From: Streptomonospora nanhaiensis
GTDB lineage: Bacteria > Actinomycetota > Actinomycetes > Streptosporangiales > Streptosporangiaceae
Length of the DNA stretch: 64,000 nucleotides
Reading direction: 5' to 3'
Assembly (NCBI RefSeq): GCF_026642255.1
Contig: NZ_CP113264.1
Coordinates: forward strand, 4,712,001-4,776,000
Of this stretch, positions 9,454 through 17,536 are shown in pieces (within the stretch, counting starts at the first letter, position 1; every line of letters begins with the position of its first letter). Below the pieces are notes generated by a model. That model ran no database searches and was not told the DNA's origin. It saw nothing but the letters and a program-made list of their open reading frames with translations. Both the position numbers and the translations under genes were made by a program.

Positions 9454-10356
9454 GTGCAAAAATCGACACAAATGAAGCAGCCGTCCTACATCCTCGTGGT
9501 CAACGGGACCAAGGTCCAACGCCCGGTGTTCGTCCTGGGCGCCCCCCACTCCGGGATCTCCGAGGTCTCCCGCGCCCTGGCCCGCGCACCCGGGTTCCAC
9601 CTGGGGGCGGGGTCCCCGGGCGTGCTCAACGCCGTCTACGCCGTGGCCAGACGCCCCTCGCTGGCGCGGGAGAAGGTCGCGGGAACGGCGAGCCTCCTGC
9701 GCGAGGCCTACGCCGAGGCCTGGCAGCTCACCCCGCTGACCTGTCCCAAGTGCCCCGGCCCGTGGGCCCGCGTGCCCGCGAACGCCTCCGCGGAACCGTG
9801 CGAGCACAGCGCCGACGCCCTCCGCTACGGCGACGCGAGCCCCGACCTGCTGTTCGCCGCGAGCGCCCTGCACGCGGCTTTCCCGGACGCGCTGTTCGTC
9901 CAGATCATCCGGGACGGCCGCGACGTCATCGCGGACATGATGGACGACGAGCGCTCCCTGGCCTGGTTGAAGCCGAGCTTCATGAAACTGGACCACGAGT
10001 TCCCGAACCACTTCTTCGGGCTGGAGGACCAGTCGGACCTGGACGCGTTCACGGAGGGCTCCACCGCCGCCAAGTGCGCGATGCGCTGGCGGGGGGCGGT
10101 GCGCATGTCGGCCCTGCTGCGCCGGGAGATCGGGGCCGACCGGCTGCTGACCCTGCGCTACGAGGACGTGCACGGCGGCGAGGTCGAGACGGCGGAGCGG
10201 CTGCGGGAGTTCTGCGGGGCCCGGGTGTCGGCGTCGGAGCTGCTGACCGAGCAGGCGTGGGGCGTGGGTTCGTGGCGCGAGCGCCTGTCCCGGACCCAGC
10301 ACACGGACGTGCACGAGGTGGCGGGCGTGGAGCTGTCCCGGCTCGGCTACATGTGA
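9454..10356 (+). CDS. PAPS-dependent sulfotransferase family protein
   Basis: Predicted cytosolic sulfotransferase transferring sulfate from PAPS to an unknown acceptor. The 5'-phosphosulfate loop is PVFVLGAPHSGISEVSRAL near residue 19-37, and the 3'-phosphate motif is FVQIIRDGRDVIADMM. A later LRYEDV strand and C-terminal helices fit the fold. GTG 9454 is preceded by the purine-rich AGAGGGG at 9441-9447; ATG 9472 (MKQPSYILVV) is the alternative. A CPKCPGPW ... CEH cysteine cluster in the middle may bind metal. About 300 residues, intact. Divergent from the sirtuin and convergent with ridA. Confidence 0.82.
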   Translation: MQKSTQMKQPSYILVVNGTKVQRPVFVLGAPHSGISEVSRALARAPGFHLGAGSPGVLNAVYAVARRPSLAREKVAGTASLLREAYAEAWQLTPLTCPKCPGPWARVPANASAEPCEHSADALRYGDASPDLLFAASALHAAFPDALFVQIIRDGRDVIADMMDDERSLAWLKPSFMKLDHEFPNHFFGLEDQSDLDAFTEGSTAAKCAMRWRGAVRMSALLRREIGADRLLTLRYEDVHGGEVETAERLREFCGARVSASELLTEQAWGVGSWRERLSRTQHTDVHEVAGVELSRLGYM

Positions 10357-10404
10357 ACGCCGCGCCCGCCCACGGGACCTGACCCCGACCACCGGGGCGC
10401 GGCA

Positions 10405-10435
10405 GGGCGCCGGGCCCGGACAGGCCCCGGCGCCC
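10405..10435. terminator. Hairpin between convergent sulfotransferase and RidA genes
   Basis: GGGCGCCGGG at 10405-10414 pairs perfectly with CCCGGCGCCC at 10426-10435. There is no U-tract, as is usual in high-GC actinomycetes; it could serve both strands. Confidence 0.5.
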
Positions 10436-10440
10436 CGGGG

Positions 10441-10977
10441 CTACGGGCGGGTGCGCCCGGGCCGGACGCCCGGGTCGCGCGCCGCGAGGGGGTCGGCCGC
10501 CAGCGTCTCCTCGGCCTCCTCGACCAGCTCCCGCGCCTCGGCCCTGTGGAGGAGGTCGTCCGCGGCGTCCTCGGGGATCACGGCGGTGCACGTCAGCGCC
10601 ACGAGGGCGTCGGGGTCCATCAGGTCGGTCACGCCCACCGCCGTCATCGGCGGGTAGTAGCGGCCCATGTGCCGCCGGTAGACGGACCCGATGGTGCCGC
10701 TGTTGACCCGGTAGGAGTGCATCGACGTGGTGTACACGCACATGTCCACCACGTGGGCGGGTTCGGCGCCGGCGGCCCGCAGCGCCTCCACCAGGTTGGC
10801 GAGCGCCTGGTCGAACTGCTGCGCCACGGAGTCCCCGACCACCTTGCCGTCGGGGCGCCGCGAGGTCTGTCCGCCGACGCGGACGAGGCGCCCGGGTCTG
10901 ACCACGAGCGCGTGGGAGTACCCCACCGGATCGGCGAGGGAGAGCGGGTTGACGATCTCGTGCGGTGTCCGGTCCAT
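10441..10977 (-). CDS. RidA/YjgF/UK114-family protein
   Basis: Member of the Rid family; the archetype hydrolyses reactive enamine/imine intermediates made by PLP enzymes. Residues ~5-140 carry the fold: INPLSLADP-like start, YSHALVV, VRVGGQTSRRPDGKVVG, QFDQALANLVEALRAAGAEPAHVV, and a TAVGVTDLMDPDALVALTC strand. The conserved RidA arginine near the C-terminal GR(P)xR motif is not obvious, so this may belong to a non-deaminating Rid subgroup. A ~40-residue acidic tail extends past the usual end. ATG 10977 (MDRTPHEIVN) was chosen because earlier codons are non-conserved. Divergent from the small membrane protein gene. Confidence 0.82.
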   Translation of the reverse strand: MDRTPHEIVNPLSLADPVGYSHALVVRPGRLVRVGGQTSRRPDGKVVGDSVAQQFDQALANLVEALRAAGAEPAHVVDMCVYTTSMHSYRVNSGTIGSVYRRHMGRYYPPMTAVGVTDLMDPDALVALTCTAVIPEDAADDLLHRAEARELVEEAEETLAADPLAARDPGVRPGRTRP

Positions 10978-11057
10978 CGGCGTGCCCTCCGGGTTGGTGC
11001 GGCTCCCGTCGCCCGTCCCGGAACGGTCCCCCGGAGGGTGTTCCGAGGACGTGCGGC

Positions 11058-11063
11058 TACGAT
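11058..11063 (+). promoter_or_regulatory. Putative leaderless -10 for the 53-residue membrane protein
   Basis: TACGAT ends 6 nt before ATG 11070, with no ribosome-binding sequence between. Confidence 0.35.
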
Positions 11064-11069
11064 GAGCGC

Positions 11070-11231
11070 ATGTCGATCTCACTGCTGCTGTCCGCCCTGG
11101 CCCTCGTCGCCGTGCTGGCGCTGTTCGCCGCCATCTTCATCGGAGGCGCCGTCTACGTCGGCCGTGTCCGCCGCAACGGCACCGAGTCCGTCCTGGCCGG
11201 CGCCCGCAGGCACCGGGAGCTGCGCGGCTAG
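11070..11231 (+). CDS. Small single-pass membrane protein (53 aa)
   Basis: A 53-residue protein starting MSISLLLSALAL, with one strong hydrophobic span at residues ~3-30 and a basic tail (VRRNGTESVLAGARRHREL). The topology is probably N-out/C-in by the positive-inside rule. I do not recognise a family. It is preceded by a leaderless-type TACGAT hexamer and is divergent from ridA. Coding quality (GC3 and a charged amphipathic tail) supports a real gene rather than chance, but it could be longer: an in-frame start lies at 10965. Confidence 0.55.
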   Translation: MSISLLLSALALVAVLALFAAIFIGGAVYVGRVRRNGTESVLAGARRHRELRG

Positions 11232-11311
11232 CCCGCGCCCGTCCGGCCCGGACCCCGGCTTCCGGCCGCTGCCGGTCGGAGGCCGTCGCCGGCCGGGGCC
11301 GGGGCCGGCGC

Positions 11312-12139
11312 CTAGTCGCCGTCGAACTCGTCGGGGTCGGGGCCGAACCTCGTGTCGGAGTCGAGCCCGCTGATCCGGTCCATCTCCTCCTCGGAGAGCT
11401 CGAAGTCGAAGATCTCGAAGTTGGAGCGGATGCGCTCGGGGGTCACCGACTTCGGGATGACCACGTTGCCCAGCTGGACGTGCCAGCGCAGGAGCACCTG
11501 GGCCGGGGTGCGCTCGTGCTCCTCGGCGACCTCGGTGACACCGGGGTGGTCGAGGAGCTTTCCGTGTCCCAGGGGGCTCCACGCCTCGGTGGCGATGTTG
11601 TGCTCGGCGTCGAAGTCGCGCACGGCCTTCTGGGTGAGCAGCGGGTGCAGCTCGACCTGGTTGACCATGGGCGTGATCCCGCCCTCCTCCATGACCCTCT
11701 CCAGGTGCGGCACCTGGAAGTTGCACACCCCGATGGCCCGCACCCGCCCCTCGGCGTAGAGGCGTTCCAGCGCCTTCCAGGTCGGCACGTAGAGGTTGCG
11801 CCGGGGCAGCGGCCAGTGGACCAGGTACAGGTCGACGGTCTCCGTGCCCAGGCGGTCGGCGCTGGCGTCGAAGGCCCGCAGCGTGGTGTCGTAGCCCTGG
11901 TCCGGGTTGGCGAGCTTGGTGGTCACGAAGAGGTCGTCGCGGTCCAGTCCCGATCTGCGCAGGGCCTCGCCGACCCCGCGTTCGTTGCCGTAGGCGGCCG
12001 CGGTGTCGATGCTGCGGTAGCCCGCCTCCAGCGCGGTGGAGACCGCCTGCTCCACCTCGTCGTCGGGCACCTGCCACACCCCGTAGCCCAGCTGTGGAAT
12101 GCGCACACCATTGGCCAGTGTGATGCCCGGAACCGTCAT
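11312..12139 (-). CDS. Aldo/keto reductase (AKR5-like)
   Basis: NADPH-dependent carbonyl reductase of the (beta/alpha)8 AKR family, 275 residues. The catalytic tetrad is visible as SIDTAAAYGNE (Asp and Tyr), FVTTKLAN (Lys) and YLVHWPLP (His). Cofactor motifs include GVCNFQ and NVVIPKSVTPERIRSNFE, with the usual Lys/Ser/Arg contacts to NADPH. MTVPGITLANGVRIPQLGYG is a textbook AKR start; the gene also has ATG 12148 three codons earlier, immediately after a GGGGG Shine-Dalgarno run, so either may be used. Substrate unknown. Transcribed away from the PucR regulator. Confidence 0.9.
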   Translation of the reverse strand: MTVPGITLANGVRIPQLGYGVWQVPDDEVEQAVSTALEAGYRSIDTAAAYGNERGVGEALRRSGLDRDDLFVTTKLANPDQGYDTTLRAFDASADRLGTETVDLYLVHWPLPRRNLYVPTWKALERLYAEGRVRAIGVCNFQVPHLERVMEEGGITPMVNQVELHPLLTQKAVRDFDAEHNIATEAWSPLGHGKLLDHPGVTEVAEEHERTPAQVLLRWHVQLGNVVIPKSVTPERIRSNFEIFDFELSEEEMDRISGLDSDTRFGPDPDEFDGD

Positions 12140-12377
12140 CTTTTTCATCCCCCGTCGGCCCTGAACGGCCCTGCTGTCGTACAGTGCACGGCATTCCCCG
12201 TGCCGCAGTCGCATACTGCCATGTCAACACGGGTGGCGGACCGAAGCTGCGCCGCTCGTGTGCGGGCTTTTTACCGTTGCCCCGGGCCGAAGGCGGCTCC
12301 GGCCCGGACCGCCGCGCCCGGCGTGTCGCCGCGCGCGGCGCCCGGTAGGCTGCCGGCCCGGGACGGGAGGTGGGCCG

Positions 12378-13559
12378 GTGGGGCACGAACAGCGCGCCCG
12401 TGTCAGCGCCGGGCTGGCGCGGGAGCGCGCGGGGCTGGTGGAGCGGATCGTCGCCGAGGTGTACGCCGAGGTCCCGGCCTACCGCGCGCTGCACGGGTCG
12501 CAGCTGGAGGAGGTGCGCGCGATCACCGGGTGGCTGGTGTCCCGGTCGATGGAGCTGTGGGTGGCCGGGGAGACCCGGCTGCCCCCGGACGACGTGGAGC
12601 GGCTGCGGGGGATCGGGCGCTCCCGGGCCGCGGACGGGCGCTCGATCGGCGCCGTCGTCCGGGCGCACCGGGTCGGGTCGGCGGCGGCGGTGCGCGCCGT
12701 CTCCGAGCTGGCGGCCGAGGGGCTCGACGCGGCGGACGTGTTCGCTCTGGGCGAACTCTTGCTGACCTCGATCGACCAGATCTCCGAGAGCCTGGCGGTG
12801 GGCCACGCCGAGACGGCCCACCGGCTGGACGCCGACCTGGAGAGGGCCCGGCGGGCGTTCCTGGACGACCTCCTCATCGGGCGGCAGGCCTCCCGGGGAG
12901 CGATCCGCGACCGGGCGAGGACCCTGGGCATCGCCCCGCCCGACCCCGCGGTCCTGGTGGTGGCGCAGCCGGAGGGGGCTCACCCCGGCGGCGCCCCGCA
13001 GGGGGACACGGTGTCGGCGGGGATGGCGCTGCTCGGCCTGGTCGAACCGGTCGGCGCGGACCCGCTGCTCACCACGCGCGCGGGCCGGGTGGTGCTGCTG
13101 GTCTCCCCCGCCGACGCCGCCGGGGTGGCCGCCGTGCTCGGCGCGCACCCCTGGCGGGGGTGCGTCCTGGCGCCGCGCGCCCTCGCCGACATGTCCGCCG
13201 CCTACCGGTTGGCCGACGACGCGCTGGAGACCGCGCCCCCGCACGCGTTCGGCCCCGAGGGGCTGCTGCGTGACTCCGACGCGTGCGTGCTGGCCCTCCT
13301 GAACGGCGGCCCGGTCACCCCGTCCGCGGTCCGCCGCGCCGTGCTCGGCCCGCTCCTGTCGGCGGGCGACGCGCACCTGCTGGAGACGCTGCGCGCCTAC
13401 TTCCGGGAGGGGGCGGCGACCACCGCGGCGGAGGCCCTGCACGTCCACCCCCAGACCCTGCGCTACCGGCTGCGCCGGGTGCGGGAGCTGACCGGGCACG
13501 ACCCGCACCGGCCCTGGCCGCGCTTCGTGCTGGAGACCGCCTGCGCCATCGCCCCCTGA
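12378..13559 (+). CDS. PucR-family transcriptional regulator
   Basis: DNA-binding regulator of 393 residues. The C-terminal PucR helix-turn-helix is plain: TTAAEALHVHPQTLRYRLRR followed by VRELTG. The N-terminal ~170 residues are helical and match the RsbRD-N/GGDEF-like region commonly found in actinobacterial PucR/CdaR-type proteins (VERIVAEVYAEVPAYRAL; RLDADLERARRAFLDDLL). Such proteins control purine, sugar-diacid or amino-acid catabolic genes; nothing adjacent identifies the target except the divergent aldo/keto reductase. GTG 12378 has GGGAGG at 12365-12370, good spacing. Confidence 0.82.
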   Translation: MGHEQRARVSAGLARERAGLVERIVAEVYAEVPAYRALHGSQLEEVRAITGWLVSRSMELWVAGETRLPPDDVERLRGIGRSRAADGRSIGAVVRAHRVGSAAAVRAVSELAAEGLDAADVFALGELLLTSIDQISESLAVGHAETAHRLDADLERARRAFLDDLLIGRQASRGAIRDRARTLGIAPPDPAVLVVAQPEGAHPGGAPQGDTVSAGMALLGLVEPVGADPLLTTRAGRVVLLVSPADAAGVAAVLGAHPWRGCVLAPRALADMSAAYRLADDALETAPPHAFGPEGLLRDSDACVLALLNGGPVTPSAVRRAVLGPLLSAGDAHLLETLRAYFREGAATTAAEALHVHPQTLRYRLRRVRELTGHDPHRPWPRFVLETACAIAP

Positions 13560-13955
13560 CGCGGGGCGGACCGTCCCGGGGCGGACGCCCGCGCCCCCGG
13601 GCGGCGCCGGGGGCTCCCACGGAACGGGAGCGGGCCCGGAGCCGCGAACCCGGTCCGCGCCCGGAAGCCGTGCGCGTCCGGCGGAGGGCCTGGCGCGGGG
13701 CGGCCCTGCGCGGACGGGCGCCGCTCGGTCGTCGTCGCCGACGGCACCGGCGGCGAGCGGCTGCCCGCCCCTCTGGTCGGCCTCGCCGTGAGCGTAGGTC
13801 GCTGGAACCGCCGCGATCCCGGCTGCACTCGACCGGCTCGACGCGAACGGCAACCCGGACGGCGGCGTCGGCCGGTTCCGCCGAGGGAGAGGGGCTTCAG
13901 CCGCCAACTGCCCGCCCACCGCCCACCGGCAGAAGGCCGACGCTAGGATCTTGGC
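13560..13955. other. 396-bp stretch without a convincing gene
   Basis: Open frames cross this interval but their products are Arg/Pro-rich and lack any recognisable fold. A short segment around 13,700-13,800 has better codon bias (frame giving SVVVADGTGGERLPAPLVG) and might be a relic. A TAGGAT hexamer at its right end serves the next gene. Confidence 0.5.
13944..13949 (+). promoter_or_regulatory. Putative leaderless -10 hexamer
   Basis: TAGGAT lies 6 nt before ATG 13956, with no Shine-Dalgarno sequence between. Confidence 0.4.
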
Positions 13956-14642
13956 ATGGCGAAGGGCAAGGTGCAGCGGCGGGCGCGGAAGATCCTGGGC
14001 GAGAAACCCGTGGCCCTGGTCTGGTGTGAGATCCACAAGCCCATCCCCGCACCGCCCAAGGACGTTCACCGTGCTGCAGGCAGAGGACGCCTGAAATCGC
14101 GCCACCACTGGTTGTGGTACGCCGGAGCCGTGGTGTTCTTCTTCGTGGTCGTACCGATGATCTTGCTGGACAGTCTCAGCCGTAGACTCGACCAACGGCT
14201 GTCGGGACGGAGCCGTGACGGTCAGACCGGGCAGCCGTGTCCACCCGACACACAGCGTTCCGGCCGTGGCCGCTCTCGTGAGAGGGATCGCGGGCAGGAC
14301 CCGACCAACGGGGTCTTCGACGGGGACTGGAACCTGACCGCGGGCCAGCTGCTGCTGCGTTGGTACGGGTACTCGCCCAACCCTAAGCGCCTGGTCATGC
14401 TGGCCCGCGACCGCATCTGCGTGGCGGCGTCCCCTCGCCGTCGGCTGTCGCCGACCAAGGCCGACGATTTCCGGACCGTCACGGAGTTCACCCTCGACCA
14501 AGCCCGGATCGACGGTGAGGCGGGCCAGCCGCGCGGGTACGCCACCTTCCGGCTCGCGTTCGCCGACGGTTCCTGGCTGGAGTTGGGCCGACTCGGCGAG
14601 CCGGAAGACGCCGATCACTTTCTGCGCACGGTCAGCGGCTGA
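13956..14642 (+). CDS. Unknown single-pass membrane protein (228 aa)
   Basis: I do not recognise this protein. It has a basic N-terminus (MAKGKVQRRARKI), a cytoplasmic stretch to ~48, one strong membrane span at ~51-73 (WLWYAGAVVFFFVVVPMILL), a charged Arg/Gln/Asp-rich linker to ~120, and a C-terminal domain of ~100 residues (LTAGQLLLRWYGYSPNPKRLVMLARDRI; ATFRLAFADGSWLELG) that looks like a small beta-rich, PH-like fold. It begins the degraded region 2, and its base composition is less extreme than its neighbours, so it may be acquired DNA. Confidence 0.6.
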   Translation: MAKGKVQRRARKILGEKPVALVWCEIHKPIPAPPKDVHRAAGRGRLKSRHHWLWYAGAVVFFFVVVPMILLDSLSRRLDQRLSGRSRDGQTGQPCPPDTQRSGRGRSRERDRGQDPTNGVFDGDWNLTAGQLLLRWYGYSPNPKRLVMLARDRICVAASPRRRLSPTKADDFRTVTEFTLDQARIDGEAGQPRGYATFRLAFADGSWLELGRLGEPEDADHFLRTVSG

Positions 14643-14850
14643 TCAACCCTTCCGGCTGCCCCGGCCGCTCAGTCCCCTTCGCCTTCGAAACCCCCGCCCC
14701 CGTCGACGACCGGCGGGACCCTGCTCAAGCCGCCATCACGCTGAATACCCTCCACGAACTTCTGCGGGGCGACACCATGGAGCTCGCCGCACGATCGTGG
14801 CAGGCGGGGGGCGCCTCACCGGCCGCCGGGCCACCGCCCCGGCTCGGTCA

Positions 14851-15180
14851 TCAGGGCGACGCCGTCTTCGATCTCTTCCGGCCGCCAGCCGACGATGTCG
14901 AGCAGCAGGCCGTCCAACGGCCGGCCGACCGGAGCGGTGTGCGTCTGGTGCGGCGGCGGGCCCGGGCGGGGCCGTCGTGGCCGTGCACCCGGCCGCACAG
15001 CAACTGTTCGTCGTCGCACATCGCCGTCAGGGCGGTGGTCTTTCCGGCGCCGTTGGGGCCCACGATGCCGTAGAACATTCCAGGCGGAATGCTCAGGCTG
15101 AGCCGGTCGACGGCGAGCCTGGCGCCGAAGCACTGCGTCAGGTCCGCCACTTCGATGGCGGGAACACAGGGATTCTGCAA
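14851..15180 (-). pseudogene. Truncated ABC-transporter ATPase
   Basis: The first ~63 codons read as an ABC ATPase N-terminus: AIEVADLTQCFGARLAVDRL, then a perfect Walker A (GPNGAGKTT). After MCDDEQLL the frame becomes Arg-rich and non-homologous, while a different frame picks up protein-like sequence (VGRPLDGLLLDIVGWRPEEI), so a frameshift is likely. The signature LSGGQ, Walker B and H-loop are absent. Only about a quarter of the gene survives, and it cannot be functional. Start would be TTG 15180. Confidence 0.6.
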
Positions 15181-15189
15181 CGGACTTCC

Positions 15190-15441
15190 TCACTCGGCCG
15201 TGTGGGCGAGGATCGCCTCGGCCAGCTCCTGGTGGATCTGCGACGGCAGCGTGTGCCCCATGCCCGCCACGCGCATCAGCCGCGCCCCCGGGACCCGCCC
15301 CGCGATGACCGCGCCGTGCCCCGGTTTGACCGGCTCGTGGGTGCCCTCCACGACCAGCGTGGGAGCCCGCACCCGGTGCAGCGCGTCCACCGGCTCGACG
15401 TCGGCGCCGAACCCCTCACTCCAGATGCTCACGTTCTGCAT
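15190..15441 (-). pseudogene. 3' remnant of an alpha/beta hydrolase
   Basis: About 80 codons that match the C-terminal part of alpha/beta hydrolases: APTLVVEGTHEPVKPGHG (the acidic-residue loop), IPGARL-like AGRVPGARLMRV and AGMGHTLP carrying the catalytic histidine. The nucleophile elbow and oxyanion half of the protein are missing upstream; the frame opens abruptly at 15441. It ends 9 bp before the ABC remnant, so the two were probably once neighbours and were damaged together. Confidence 0.6.
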
Positions 15442-15540
15442 GCCTCACAGCATGGCGTCCCCGACCACGGGAGCCTTCCGTGGAACTACTGGCCTGACGC
15501 GTTCACCGGGCGGGTCCGGATCTTGGTGTCGGAACGCAGA

Positions 15541-15603
15541 AGTGCTCCCTGAGCTGTGATGATCCGACTTGCCGAAGATCGAGGCATCGCAGCTGGGAGC
15601 ACT
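15541..15603. repeat. Imperfect inverted repeat in gene-free DNA
   Basis: AGTGCTCCC-TG-AGCTG at 15541-15556 pairs with CAGCTGGGAGCACT at 15590-15603, apart from a 2-nt bulge, enclosing 33 nt. No protein-coding gene covers it. It could be an old insertion-sequence end or a structured RNA; I cannot tell which. The rest of 15,442-15,822 holds only short Arg-rich frames. Confidence 0.4.
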
Positions 15604-15822
15604 TGCCGCGTGACCTCCACAACGTCTCGTCGGAGGCCGACGCATGCCCTCGGGGTTCGACGGAGCCGGGATGCCGGACACTTGTCGGTCCAGAACCGTG
15701 GAGGGCTCCGTGTCACGCGGCTATCCGCCTGGGTTCCGTCGCGAGGCTCCTCGACCTCGTTGCTACGGACGCCTGGCCGGCACGTTGGCCATCCCGCGAC
15801 CGACTACCGCCGGAGGAGACCG

Positions 15823-16824
15823 TCAGTTGGTGGCGAGAAGGTGCTCCAGCCAGTTGCGGCGTGCCGCGACGGCGGCCCTGCTGATCCGCGCCTCGGGGGC
15901 TTTCCGGTCGAAACCGTGGATTCCGCCGGGCCACACGTGCAGCTCGGCTTCGCCGCCGGCCTGCCAGATCCGGTCGGCGTAGGCGAGGATCTCATCGCGC
16001 AGACACTCGGCGGAGCCGACGTCGAGGAAGGTGGGCGGCAGGTCGGCCAGGTCAGTGGCGCGGGCGGGCGCAGCGTACTGCGGCACGTCAGGTCCGCCCT
16101 GGGCGTCGCCGAGCAGCGAGCTCCAGGCGAACCTGTTGCGGCTGCGGTCGAAGAGTTCGACGTCGTCCATCTGCAGGGCCGAGGCGCTGTCGTTGCGGTC
16201 GTCGAGCAGCGGCGCGATCAGCAGCTGGCCGAGCAGGCGGGGGCCGCCCTTGTCGCGCACGGTCAGAGCCAGCGCGGCGCCGAGGGTGCCGCCAGCGCTG
16301 AAGCCCGTGACGACGATGCGCTCCGGGTCGATGCCGAGTTCGTCCGCGTGGTCGGCGACCCACAGCAGACCGGCGTAAGCGTCGTTGATCTGGGCGGGGT
16401 AGGGGTGCTCGGGCGCGAGCCGGTAGCCGACCGAGATCAGCGTGGCCCCGAACCGCTCGGCCGTCTCAAGTATCTCGTCGAGCTCCGTGCGGTGATCGCC
16501 GCAGTAGAAGCCGCCGCCGTGTATGGAGTAGAGCACCGGCCGTGATGCGGGCGCGCCGGAGGGTGTGCACACCAGCAGGGGGATCTCGGGGGCGCCGTCC
16601 AGCCCGGGCACCGAAGGCTGGAAGACGGTGAAGCGACCGCCATGGCTGAGGTCCCCGAGCGCCGCCACTGCGGCGTCGGTCTCCGTGCGGATCACCGACA
16701 GCTTCTCGAGGCTCATCGGCGCCGAGTCCGCCTCCTCCGCCAGGTAGGCGTCATAAGCGACCCGAAGTTCGGCATCGAGAGGAACGGGAACGGCGGGCAC
16801 GGTCTTTCCGGGTTCGAGATTCAT
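15823..16824 (-). CDS. Alpha/beta hydrolase fold-3 (HSL-type) esterase
   Basis: Carboxylesterase/lipase of the hormone-sensitive-lipase family, 333 residues and full length. It has the HGGGF oxyanion motif near residue 105, the nucleophile elbow GFSAGG, the acidic residue in FLDVGSAECLRDE and the catalytic histidine in WPGGIHGFD. ATG 16824 is preceded 6 nt away by TAGCGT (16831-16836 on this strand), a leaderless start. It is intact despite lying between pseudogene remnants, and its GC3 is milder than in neighbouring genes. Likely substrate: short-chain esters or carbamates, unproven. Confidence 0.9.
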   Translation of the reverse strand: MNLEPGKTVPAVPVPLDAELRVAYDAYLAEEADSAPMSLEKLSVIRTETDAAVAALGDLSHGGRFTVFQPSVPGLDGAPEIPLLVCTPSGAPASRPVLYSIHGGGFYCGDHRTELDEILETAERFGATLISVGYRLAPEHPYPAQINDAYAGLLWVADHADELGIDPERIVVTGFSAGGTLGAALALTVRDKGGPRLLGQLLIAPLLDDRNDSASALQMDDVELFDRSRNRFAWSSLLGDAQGGPDVPQYAAPARATDLADLPPTFLDVGSAECLRDEILAYADRIWQAGGEAELHVWPGGIHGFDRKAPEARISRAAVAARRNWLEHLLATN

Positions 16825-16830
16825 ACGCGC

Positions 16831-16836
16831 ACGCTA
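16831..16836 (-). promoter_or_regulatory. Putative leaderless -10 for the HSL-type esterase
   Basis: Read on the minus strand, TAGCGT ends 6 nt before the ATG at 16824. Confidence 0.4.
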
Positions 16837-16916
16837 GCGCTGCTGCTCCTTTCGCACCATCCGGATTTCACCGCCTTCGGTGCCCGGCGCCGTCCGCGAC
16901 CCGCTCTACATTCTGG

Positions 16917-17426
16917 ATGCCCCGCACCCCCGCGACGGCGGCCCCCGACCTCTCGGCGAGGAAGGGGAGCGTGCGGGTGCGCGGCAAGGGACGGTCGGGC
17001 GGCAGGGACCACAGCGTGCCCCTGTACGCCCGGGCCCGCACCACCCCGGCCGAACTCCTCGGCGAGCTCGGCCGTCCCGCCGCCGGGCCGCTCATCCGCG
17101 ACCGCGACGGCCGCGCGCTGTCCACCCGCGCCGCCGACACCGTCGTGTGCACCCTCGGGGCCGCGGCGGGGATCGGGCCGGCCGACGACGGCGAGGCCTT
17201 CGGACCGCACGTGCTGCGCCACACCTTCGGCACCGACCCGGTGCGCGGCCGCGGCAAGGTGGCCACCGCGCCGGTCGACGTGGTGCTGGTGGCCGAGCTG
17301 AGGGGCCATGCGGACCTGAACACCACTCGCCGCTACACCCTGCCGAGCGAGGTGGACAAGGCCCGCGCGCTGGAGGCGCTCACCACCGACCGGTGGGCCC
17401 GGGAAGGCCTGGCGCCACATCCGTAG
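16917..17426 (+). pseudogene. Tyrosine recombinase (integrase) C-terminal remnant
   Basis: About 169 codons resembling the catalytic half of a tyrosine recombinase: a VRVRGKGR-HSVPL strand, HVLRHTFGT (the H-x-x-R box) and LRGHADLNTTRRYT with the nucleophilic tyrosine. Missing are the core-binding domain and the first catalytic arginine (the usual ARxSEL), and the segment between the boxes contains an unusual insertion (VRGRGKVATAPVDVV). I therefore call it a decayed integrase. No attachment-site repeat was found nearby. It supports past mobile-element activity in 13.6-17.5 kb. Confidence 0.6.
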
Positions 17427-17536
17427 CACTCCTCCTCGACCCCCGGAACGGCCACCGGCCGGGGCCCTTCGGCGTAGCCCCGTGGGGCGCGGGGGTAGGA
17501 AGCACCCGGAGCACCCCCCGGTACGAAAGGCACGCC

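Noticed and set aside
5977..10392. A 1471-codon open frame on the minus strand
   Set aside because: It runs antisense through the NACHT, sirtuin and sulfotransferase genes. The product is Arg/Gly/Val-rich without domains, an artefact of high GC3 in the true genes.
16917..17426. Functional phage integrase
   Set aside because: The first catalytic arginine and the core-binding domain are missing and no att repeats are visible.
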